Below are positions 52,993 through 64,000 of a stretch of 64,000 nucleotides of DNA, in pieces; the stretch's first letter is position 1; each line of letters opens with the position of its first letter. The stretch is from Pseudeuparius sepicola (Eukaryota; Arthropoda; Insecta; Coleoptera; Anthribidae). The notes under the pieces are model-generated. The model searched no databases, was not told the origin of the DNA, and worked only from the letters and a program-made list of their open reading frames with translations. A program made the position numbers and the translations under genes. The stretch is from assembly GCA_963920635.1 (NCBI GenBank), contig OY987304.1, forward strand, positions 33,418,365-33,482,364, in the 5' to 3' direction.

Positions 52993-54164
52993 TTATTTTT
53001 TCTTTAATTTTTTTCTTTTAAGCCCAATTACGGTATTGCCATATCCTTTTGGACGACCACGTTTTTTAATATTAGCTGGCATTTTGATGTTCTGTAGAAT
53101 ACTGTCATAACTTGTTGCGACACCCCCTTGATTGGATGTATCAACTCCAACCTGTTGAACTGCAAAAAAAATGACGATTATGCAATCCGTGTATTTTAGT
53201 AAATTTACCAATATCGCTAGGCTGAGGTTCGTTTTCGTAGTGAACATTCCTTATTTCGTTTTCTTCATCATTATTCGTAAATCCAATAAATTCAATAATT
53301 ACTTCCTTTGCATCTTGTTTTTTTTTTATTATCACTATGTAGCAAATCGCTAGTTTCTTCTACTTGAAGGCTATTATATTAATAATAGTCATTGCAGTTT
53401 AACAAAGAGCTCCATCATTTTCTGTTCCATTTTGACATAGTATTTCATCATTGCTTTCTGGAACGTCAATAGTTTCCTCTACTTGAATTTGATCAACACT
53501 AGTTGCCCTTGTACTTCCACTTTGTTGTATTTCTTGCTCAGCACAATTTGTTATAACATTATCGCCAATGTGTTCGTTACTCTCCGAAAAATCGTGTTTG
53601 AAAATGTCCTTCAAAATTGCATCTTGCCCTTCTTCCCAATATTTTCTGATACATTGAATGATTTTAAATCTATCACGAAAGATTGGAGTGGATACCTCAC
53701 TACATAACTGAGCCATTTTTTACCTTGAGCATCCATAGGCTTGAATTTAGTGTGATTAGTCATATATTTGGGCCTTGTATCTTTTAATTGTGCTACTTGG
53801 TTGCCATCTATGTTATAATCAGCCTCAATAGCACTTTTTTCCGTTTCTAATTCTTGATACATTTTATTTGTATTGAATCCAAATGTTTCAAAAATATTTG
53901 CACAATACGATCGGCTCCATCTACTTAGGCGCAAATTAACATCGAATAAAGGCAATGATAATTTAGACCTGCAGTTAAAAATATGCCTGCAAGGCAACTG
54001 TGTAGATTTTCTGAAAAGATATTCACAGCTCAGCGGGGTTACTTGTATCAAACCCTCAGAAGTTACTGCCAAAAAAACATCATTACCAATGTTATTGTTG
54101 AATAATTCTTTCTTTCTTTAGCCGCATCTCCACTTTTTTAAACGCTAACGTTGTTAGATGTTCC

Positions 54165-54522
54165 CTGTATAAATATTCAGCAGAATTTTTTTCGAATGGT
54201 TTCAACTTTGTATTTAACATCTGAGAGTTTTTCACGTCCTTTCCAACTCGAACACTGTTTATGTAAGCAAATAAATGTTTTATAAAATCTTCCAACGGAC
54301 TATATCTGTTTATTACGCTTTTTAATTTACTATTTACAGATTCCTGTATAAATATTCAGCAGATTTTTTTTCGTATGGTTCTAACTTTGTATTTAACATC
54401 TGAGAGTTTTTCACGTCCTTTCCAACTCGAACACTGTTTATGTAAGCAAATAAATGTTTTATAAAATCTTCCAATGGACTATTTCTGTTTATTACGCTTT
54501 TTAATTTACTGTTTACAGATTC
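54165..54522. repeat. 179-bp tandem duplication inside the MULE gene
   Basis: 54165-54343 and 54344-54522 are near-identical direct copies (a few substitutions), both encoding FIKHLFAYINSVRVGKDVKN. 179 is not a multiple of three, so the duplication itself shifts the frame. Confidence 0.9.
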
Positions 54523-55584
54523 CAAACGATTATTAGGTATATGTTTTATTTGCAAAACATAAATTTTGCATAGTTAAATATTGAACCCATTGATCGGTAA
54601 TGCAGCCCCAATTAGAATCGTAATATTCTTTTACAATTTTCGGGACCCTTTTTGCCATTTCATCGTAAACCTTGTTATAATCAGATTCCGATAAAGCGTT
54701 TGCAAGTTTCTGTAAATATTCTTTGCTGATTTTCATTTCATCTGCACTTATACCCATTTTTTTAAAAGAAACTTCTCTATTAAAAATTTGGAAAACATGA
54801 AATAGGCATATCATTAATTTTACATCAGGGAAATGCTTTTTAAAAATTTTTCGTTCTGTTTTATCTTTATCGGCCATAACAACTTGTACTTTTTTCCAAG
54901 CAAGATTTCGATTTTTAAATGTTTCTATAAAAAAATTGATGGACGGTTCATCTTAATCAACTAGAAAACATACTGCGACTATCTCACTGAAACCACAGCC
55001 ATCTTCATCATTATTATATATGTTGCTGTTTTAAGGTCAACTAAGCAGTATGTTCCATCAATAAACAACATTTCTGCAAATGACTCCATGTATTTTTCCA
55101 TTCTTTCATCTTGAAAATACAGTCCTTTAAAAATTTCATGTTCATCCACTAGCAATTCAATATCACTACAATCATATGTGTTCTTGAGCATTAACACATC
55201 CTTGAAAGTTGTTTCTCTCTGAAGTTTTCCTGGTGATGTTAGTGAGGTCTTTAAGTGTATTCTTGCCGCCGGTTTCTGCTCTTATCTTATCCAACACAAC
55301 CTTTTTATTTGCACCAGCTCTTCAGTGGCGTGCAAGCCACACCAGCAGACCCCGCGGTGCGGGGGGGCCCCAAGTTACCAGGGGCCCCGGGGCCCCCAGC
55401 AAAAAATCATCGGGAAATCTCAGGCACCGCACCACCTATCAGTAGTACACTCGTTGTCTCGCTGCTCATTATTCTCTCCTTTACCATTATCGTTGCTCTG
55501 TGTGTAACCAACCTTCTGACCAGGACCACAACCACAAATCATAGATACGTTAGGTTTCAGATTAGAGCTAGGGCAGAGATATAT

Positions 55585-56155
55585 ACAGGGTGTAACTTAA
55601 GTACGTTAAAAGATTTTAGGGAGATGGTCCTCAGCCAATTCTAAGAAAAAAAGTTCATATAAACATGTGTCTTAATTCTTCGATTTTGATATAAGGGGTG
55701 TTAAAATTCTCTAAAATATCGTCTTTTTCCCATAACTTCTTTATTTGTAGAGCTTATTCAAGAAGAAAGTTAATACGGCCCTATATATGCGAAAAGCAGT
55801 TTTGGATGGAGCATAATATGTTTAAAAGTGTTTCTAGACTTATTTTTGTATCTATCGCCGTTTCGTGGCAAATTAGATTTTTTAAATTTATTTAATCGTA
55901 CTTTCAAAAAATCTCAGGTATTTAAAAAGTGTAGGGAAGAGATCAGGATCTTGTTCTCAATTAAAAACAAAATTTTGGAGGTTTCAAGGCAACGTAACTA
56001 ATTTTAACTCGAAATAAGAATAGAAAATTTTAACACTCCGTATATCGAAAACGAAGAATTTTTGTACACGTTTATGTAAACTTTTGTTGTTAAAATTGGC
56101 CGAGGATCACAACCCTGAAATATTTTAACGTATTTAAATTACACCCTGTATATCT
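55585..56155. mobile_element. ~570-bp palindromic MITE nested in the hAT
   Basis: Left CAGGGTGTAACTTAAGTACG and right CGTATTTAAATTACACCCTG, TA at both borders. Arms mirror each other through ACATGTGTCTTAATTC/GTACACGTTTATG-type blocks. Confidence 0.75.
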
Positions 56156-56283
56156 CTGAGCTAGGACCACTGTATAAATCCGCAGTCGCCAGTCGCATGG
56201 GCAGTTGTGGTACTGGTATAATTATCGGACTATTATATTATTATTTATACGTGTTTAGTGCTTAATGAAATATCGAAGAAATA

Positions 56284-57741
56284 CACTCCGCCAAAAAAGT
56301 ATCGCATCATCTATAAATGTGTATGAAAACTGTATAAAATTTAAGTGTATGCTAATTTCAAATTTTTGCTCGTTTCAAAAACTATAAAAAAATTGCACAA
56401 AAAATGGTCAATACGTATATGTTGGTTTTTACCATTTATTCGTCTATATTTCAAACGGCTGAAAATACACTAATTGTTTTGCATTGTGAATTAATTTAAT
56501 AATAGCAGACAGGACGAATTTAAATGAAAATTTGCCAAGGGAAATGGTTATCAGAATTGTCTCCTTAATTGAAGATGGCCGAAGTCAGAGGTACGTTGCA
56601 AATTTGGTGGGAGTGAATCAATCCACAGTATCTAGAGTGGTCGCAAGGTATCGTGAGACAGGAGGATATGATAGACGGCCAGTACAAGGGCGTCCAAGAG
56701 CTACCACCCCTGCAGATGACCGATTTCTTACACTACAGACTTTACGCATAAGACATGTAACAGCAATGCAACTGCAGCACGACTTAATTGACGTTCGAAA
56801 TGTACACGTATCATCACAAACTGTGACAAACATTTTAACCAGAGTTGGAATTAGAGCTAGAGTTGCTGCCACTGGCCCTCAGTTGACTAGGGAGCATCGT
56901 GTAGCTCGCCTACGGTTTGCTATAGGGAACATGTGAATTGGGATATTAACGAATGGGGCAATGTACTCTTCACTGATGAGTCAAGATATTGCTTGTACAC
57001 TTCAGACCGACGGGTCCCTGTATATAGTCGTGCAGGGGAGCGATATTCGCAGTGCAATATTAGGACTTCGCGAAATTTTGGAGGCGGCTCTATTATGCTA
57101 TGTGGAGGCATATCCAGAGCACACACGGAGTTGGTATTAATAAACAGAGGATCCCTAACAGCTCACAGATACATTACAGAGGTTTTAGAAGAACATGTCG
57201 TGCCTGTTGCCCCATTTATTGGGAAGAATTTTATGCTAATGCACGATAATGCGCGTCCACACGTTGCAAGAATAGTGTGGCAATATCTGCAAGAAGTAAA
57301 TGTCCGTGCTTTGGAATGGCCTGCACGCAGCCCGGATTTAAATCCGATAGAACATGTTTGGGACTATCTTTACAGACGAATAAGAGCCAGGGATTTGGTC
57401 GCAAGAAATTTAGACGAACTGCAACAGCTACTAAATGCCGAATGGGATAATTTGGACCAGGGGTACTTGGAGGGATTGATTAGAAGCATGCCCAGGCGTT
57501 GCCAGGAAGTAATAAGAGCCAGAGGAGGAAATGTGCTGCAATGAAAAATCATTTAATTTGTTTCCAAGTTTATTAGCAAAAATAAAGAAATTACAAAAAT
57601 ATGCACATTGTTTGGGTTTCTGTAGATTTATTTTCGAAAATATGGTAGTGATAACTAATGAAACAAGTAGTAATTTTTTTGAAAAAAATATAACGAAATG
57701 TATTAATTTATTTAGGTGATGCGATACTGTTTGGCGGAGTG
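56284..57741 (+). mobile_element. complete Tc1-type (DD34E) transposon, 1458 bp, TA duplication, nested in the hAT
   Basis: TIRs CACTCCGCCAAA then AGTATCGCATCA at both ends, TA at 56282-56283 and 57742-57743. One transposase gene fills it. Its clean ends suggest a fairly recent insertion compared with the MULE host. Confidence 0.95.
56502..57544 (+). pseudogene. Tc1-family DD34E transposase, start codon lost and one frameshift
   Basis: Cut-and-paste transposase. The N-terminal paired-like helix-turn-helix (MVIRIVSLIEDGRSQRYVAN then LVGVNQSTVSRVVARY) is followed by GRPRATTPADDRFL and a second HTH, then the catalytic domain: first Asp in LFTDESRY, second in LMHDNARPH, Glu in SPDLNPIEHVWD with 34 residues between the last two. 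The reading frame runs back to an ATA at 56502, exactly where an ATG would be expected, and shifts by one base at about 56931 (GGGAACATG then stop; reading resumes at 56933). Otherwise ~345 codons are intact, so inactivation is recent. Confidence 0.92.
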
Positions 57742-57852
57742 TAGTTACAAAATTTAACATCGATGAGAATATTTGCAGAGTTTATTTTAATAAAAAAAAA
57801 ACAAATTTTTGGCCAGTATTTTACTGGATTTGTGCGCTGCCCTTCGCCTTTT

Positions 57853-57988
57853 CTTAAGTTTACCATCATTGAGTTTGCCTGTTTCATCCTCAACCGTAGA
57901 AAGGTCTTTTCCAAAATTAAAACTAATAAAGCCATTTTTGCGATCGAAAATGGCTAACGAAAGACTAACTTACCTCCCGTATCAGTAA
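57853..57988 (+). pseudogene. hAT transposase C-terminal dimerisation motif of the 55323 element
   Basis: Reads LSLPSLSLPVSSSTVERSFP then KLKLIKPFLRSKMANERLTY and a stop. TVERSF.KLKLIK is the hAT dimerisation signature. The element's N-terminal and catalytic parts are gone. Confidence 0.8.
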
Positions 57989-58619
57989 GAGAATGAAAGG
58001 GCTAGCAGCTTGGATTTGGACAACATTACCAAAAAGTTTTTCAGTTTGAAACTGCTTTTATAGTTATTTATTGTTAGGGTATAATATTTTTGTATTTTAC
58101 GTTCATATGGAATAAATCAGTTTAATTTGTTTCCGTATTTTTTGTGATTTGTGACAAAACTCAGTGTTTTATTCATTTGTCTTAACGAAAGAGGGGCCCC
58201 GCGTCTAGTTTTGCGGGGGGGGCCAGAATATCTCTGCACGCTACTGCAGCTCTTAACGATTCCCTTGCACAATCTTTTACACTTTCTGGAAGCTGGAGCC
58301 TTTGTTGTGAAAGGGTCGTAAAATAAGCTTTAGAAAGATATATGGTTGTGGTTGTTCTTTAATTCCAACACACACAAATATTGCTTGCAGGCACTACAAA
58401 AATTGTTGCCTCACAATCTTCTTTATACGTTGTACATTTTCTTTCGAAATTTTCATTTTTGAATTTAAAAGCTCTACCACCTTTAATGCATGCTAATCGC
58501 ATATTATAATATTTAAGTGAATCATTAATGTTGTCAACGCTGGCGGGAGCTCGTTTTCGTTGATTTTCGATTGTTCTAGCATCTGGAAACCAAAATTCAT
58601 TATTAAATACTTTTCTTTG

Positions 58620-58815
58620 TACAGGGTGATCCTTCCAAGAGGAACACCCCCCCCCCCCTTAACTTCTTCATTTTCAACTTAAAGAAAAAATTGTTAAAAC
58701 AAAAGTTTTAAGGTTTTTGGTGAAATTTTCCATGGTCTTATTGAAATTGACACAGGCGGGTGTCCCGTAAAAGCTGGACAAACCAAGTTTATGTTTTTTA
58801 GTAGAACACCCTGTA
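58620..58815. repeat. CAGGGTGATCCTTCC ... ACCCTG fragment beside the MULE N-terminus
   Basis: CAGGGTGATCCTTCCAAGAG at ~58623 and GAACACCCTGTATA at ~58805 resemble the TA-palindrome ends; arms between are weak. A C12 run lies near 58650. Probably a decayed element that removed the MULE 5' border. Confidence 0.4.
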
Positions 58816-59312
58816 TATTATTGCATTTTTGGAATCTACACTTCGTCCCGATTCGAACGACATATATATGTTATATGATTTCTCCAGCCGTTTTGACAAT
58901 ACAATGCATTCGAACTTCATATTTTCATGTTTTCACATCCTGTATCTCAGAGACGAAACGTTTGCTGATAAATTGAGTATAAGAAAAAATGATGAAAGCG
59001 ATAATTCTTAATTTTTCTTTGGCGTATAATTCGTATTCTTTTTGATCAAAACCAGTTTATAATTAACAATCGATGTGAAAATATTAAATTTGACGCCAGT
59101 TTCAAGTTGCTACATATATTTTATTAGGTCCTTGCTGCATAATCGTTGCACCGTTGCTAGGCAATTCTTTTTGTACCTTGCAACCACATTTTGTACCTAG
59201 CAACAGGGCACCCCGAACATTTCACTTTCGCTTTCGGACCTGTTGGCGGAACATGTAAAGTGGACTTACGGGGGCGGGAGCAGGAAAAATAGTATATTTC
59301 ATTACGAGTCTG

Positions 59313-59408
59313 GAAATATAGATTTTTCCGTGCGCGCGTGACAAATTCCCGTGTGAGGCGCAGCCGAACACGGGAAGTCATGCAAGCACGGAAAAATCTA
59401 TTTCTGGC
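59313..59408. repeat. hairpin module 1 (ATAGATTTTTCCGTGC)
   Basis: Outer arms ATAGATTTTTCCGTGC / GCACGGAAAAATCTAT, inner TTCCCGTGT / ACACGGGAA around GAGGCGCAGCCG. Nested stems with a GC-rich tip. A related CGCACGGAGAAGTTTTTCCG stem is near 59785. Confidence 0.6.
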
Positions 59409-59911
59409 CGTGTAATAAACGATATTTTTTATTATACTTCTTTGAAAACGGAAACTTAAAATATTTTATCGGCATATTATAATAAATTTAATTGACAAAA
59501 AATAAACAATGCAGACAATATAGTGTTTGGTATGTATGATGCGTTTCCATGGTTACTCTCAAATTATTTCAAAGGTGCTTTGTTGTAAATTAGTTATTGT
59601 CAGATAAGGTGAATAAAACGTCAAAAATATTACAGAAGTGTATCTAAATATTGAAACACTTACGAATTAATATACAAAATAGGTACGTGTTAAATATCAG
59701 AGAGCATATAGAGTTTCTTAAATTTAGTTTACTTTGCTGTATATTTCTATTTTAAAGCCATATATTCGGTATTTTTATTCAGCGCACGGAGAAGTTTTTC
59801 CGTGCGCTGTTTCCATGCGCTAGCTCGAAAAACCCCATCTTTCATTATTGCTAAAACAGATGAAAATAAGGTGTTTTCAAAGAAGTATAATAATAGTACA
59901 TTGTGTACCTA

Positions 59912-60012
59912 GTAGGAAAAGCTGAACATTCCCGGACGACCGTAAAGATTGCCTGTCGAGGCGTAAGCCGAGACTGGCAATACGGAGTCGGGGAATGTGG
60001 CTTTTCCTACGA
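59912..60012. repeat. hairpin module 2 (TAGGAAAAGCTGAACATTCC)
   Basis: Arms TAGGAAAAGCTGAACATTCC / GGAATGTGGCTTTTCCTA, inner ATTGCC/GGCAAT around GAGGCGTAAGCCGAG. Same nested-stem plan and GAGGCG..GCCGA tip as module 1. Confidence 0.6.
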
Positions 60013-60104
60013 GGTATACATACTATTTTTCCGAAAATCGAAAATTACTCAAAGAACATAAATTCGAAAAACTTGTTCTCAATCATTTTTTTAGTTTATA
60101 AATA

Positions 60105-60185
60105 ACTGTAAGGAAATAATATTTCCTTACAGTACAAAAATAAATATTTCCTAACAGTTACTTTCGTAACTGCAAGGAAATATTG
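60105..60185. repeat. hairpin module 3 (ACTGTAAGGAAAT)
   Basis: Perfect arms ACTGTAAGGAAAT / ATTTCCTTACAGT with a 3-nt centre, then a second imperfect stem TTTCCTAACAGTTAC / GTAACTGCAAGGAAA. No direct repeats flank it. Confidence 0.55.
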
Positions 60186-60779
60186 ACTTTTTCTTTCAAA
60201 AATGTTATCAAAAATGTCAATATTTCTGATTGATTTTCGGAAAAAAATATTTATTCATTCTTACCGAACTAATTTTCCTAATTTAACAAAATGGCCTACT
60301 GCTTGACAAATTTTACATTTACATACCGAACTGTATCTTACCACCACGTTATATAAATTACAAAAGGCCTTGATACTCCTCTGTATTTCTGAATTGATTT
60401 TCCTGCGAATACATCTCTGGTTTCTATTCCCCCCATATGGCGTCAAGGTCATTGATTTGCGTATATTTTCTCAAGATTAATTTAAAATTCTTGTTGTTTA
60501 TATGCTCTGGTTTTGGTTTTTAATCTTTGTTTAACTGGTTGCCTTTTCTGGTTGTAAGCGGTTGACTGGTTCTGGCAGAAAACTGCCTAGTACATACCGC
60601 TCTACTGATAATATTTTGACATTCTACAGCATTTGACAACAAACCATTTCTAGATGCTCCGAAAAATAGTACCCAATTTATATTTTATTTTCCCTTGAAG
60701 AAACTATATAAATTTCTGGAAAATTTGAGTACCTTAAAAACTGGAGATATACTATGTGTTCCGAAAATACAAAATGGAG

Positions 60780-61123
60780 TTTTTCTCCTAAAAGTAGTGC
60801 TGACTGCTGGTAGTTGTGAGTGATTCCTACGCTCGCAAACGTCAACGCATACGCACGTCGAGGAGTCGAGGAGGTGTTGAATTTCATCGTTCTCTGTTCT
60901 GTGAGGCAGGGAGTGTACATGGAAAAATTATACAAAAATCACAACAGCATCACCCCTAAAGACGTATTTATTTGGTATTTATTGTTTTGAAGTAATATGC
61001 GGTGTTTATATTCGGAAGAAACATTTTATCTACTGTAAATACCAACCCCGCATTGTGATAACTGAAACTACTTTGGTGTTATTTATTTTATTATTGTGAT
61101 AATCAAGTTCGTGCTGTAAAACA
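60780..61123 (+). promoter_or_regulatory. drk: drk promoter / 5' UTR region
   Basis: Directly upstream of the drk ATG. A local CpG-rich patch (60820-60890, CGCATACGCACGTCG) within AT-rich DNA suggests the promoter, with ~200 nt of leader. No TATA box is convincing. Start-site position is inferred. Confidence 0.4.
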
Positions 61124-63818
<2,695 letters not shown>

Positions 63819-64000
63819 TAGTTTTTAGTCCAAGAGATTTCCAATCTTTTGTCGGTTTCGAGATATTCACATATAAATTTTCCTGGTTGGCATTAAATAA
63901 GGAAGCTTCTTTTTGATCTAAATGGATAAAGCAAATTCTCGGTCCATGGCCTACTTATCATAGCTGCATGCGGTTAATATTAGCCATGTTCGCGGGGAAA

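Larger units (their letters stand above)
55323..58246 (+). mobile_element. hAT element, 2924 bp, TSD CAGCTCTT, inserted in the MULE gene
   Basis: Ends CAGTGGCGTGCA and TGCACGCTACTG with identical CAGCTCTT at 55315-55322 and 58247-58254. Subterminal GC-rich blocks (GGGGGGGCCCC and inverse) are typical. It contains a palindromic MITE, a complete Tc1 element and its own transposase C-terminus; without those insertions it is ~0.9 kb, so internally deleted. Confidence 0.93.
52993..58612 (-). pseudogene. MULE transposase gene of the ZSWIM1/3-like type, broken and split by a hAT
   Basis: Minus-strand fragments in collinear order: N-terminal Cys-rich region EFWFPDARTIENQRKR ... CTTYKEDCEATIFV (58612-58260); after the hAT, KDLTNITRKTSERNNF; FIDGTYCLVDLKTATYII with the first catalytic Asp (~55070); VVMADKDKTERKIF with the second Asp (~54870); LMICLFHVFQIFNREV (~54800); a SWIM zinc-finger-like LPCRHIF (~54000); FRDRFKIIQCIRKYWEEGQD; and the tail KKRGRPKGYGNTVIGLKRKK (~53040). 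At least six frameshifts or stops separate them, and one stretch is duplicated (54165-54522). Such proteins are MULE transposases, a few of which are domesticated in animals; this one is dead. TIRs were not identified. Confidence 0.8.

Noticed and set aside
60115..60143. Perfect 29-bp palindrome as a further micro-palindrome insertion
   Set aside because: No flanking direct repeats, and it belongs to a larger hairpin module.

Overview
This is nuclear DNA of an insect with a large, transposon-rich genome. It is AT-rich, its genes have GT-AG introns of up to ~10 kb, and the two host genes encode insect-like proteins. The flood of palindromic elements beginning CAGGGTGTC/CAGTGTGGTC with TA target duplications, plus many hAT insertions, fits a beetle best. 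That order-level guess is an inference; another holometabolous or hemipteran insect is possible.

Host genes. (1) A mitochondrial carrier of the uncoupling protein 4 (UCP4) type runs on the minus strand over the left 37 kb. Five coding exons (36356-36254, 26752-26682, 16775-16571, 13513-13337, 4626-4404) join in frame and give ~260 residues with three carrier signatures. The last ~60-80 residues lie left of the window. A non-coding first exon and promoter probably lie at 37620-37770. (2) drk/Grb2, the SH3-SH2-SH3 adaptor of receptor tyrosine kinase signalling, starts at 61124 on the plus strand. Four exons cover the first SH3 domain and the SH2 domain (154 residues). The second SH3 lies right of the window. 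The two genes are divergently oriented and separated by ~23 kb.

Everything else is introns and intergenic DNA built from mobile elements. They include long near-perfect palindromes with TA duplications (541-1436, 5539-6425, 14159-15301, 19193-20424, 41838-43494). Five hAT-type elements have exact 8-bp target duplications (20762-21863, 29569-30840, 43988-44149, 51229-52181, 55323-58246). A PIF/Harbinger remnant (50810-52718) is split by one of these hATs. A broken MULE transposase gene (58612-52993, minus) is split by another hAT, which itself contains a Tc1 element and a palindromic MITE.

Two tandem arrays (a 15-bp minisatellite at 42310-42565; ~175-bp units at 45310-46240), a GC-rich palindrome cluster (49971-50805) and hairpin modules near 59.3-60.2 kb complete the picture.

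The most unusual observation is a set of seven tiny insertions (19-38 bp). Each is an almost perfect hairpin, and six are flanked by exact 7-8 bp direct repeats (the seventh by a 6/7 match), as if each had been transposed. Several begin CACAGAA and end TTCTGTG. One sits 12 nt inside the 5' splice site of a UCP4 intron.
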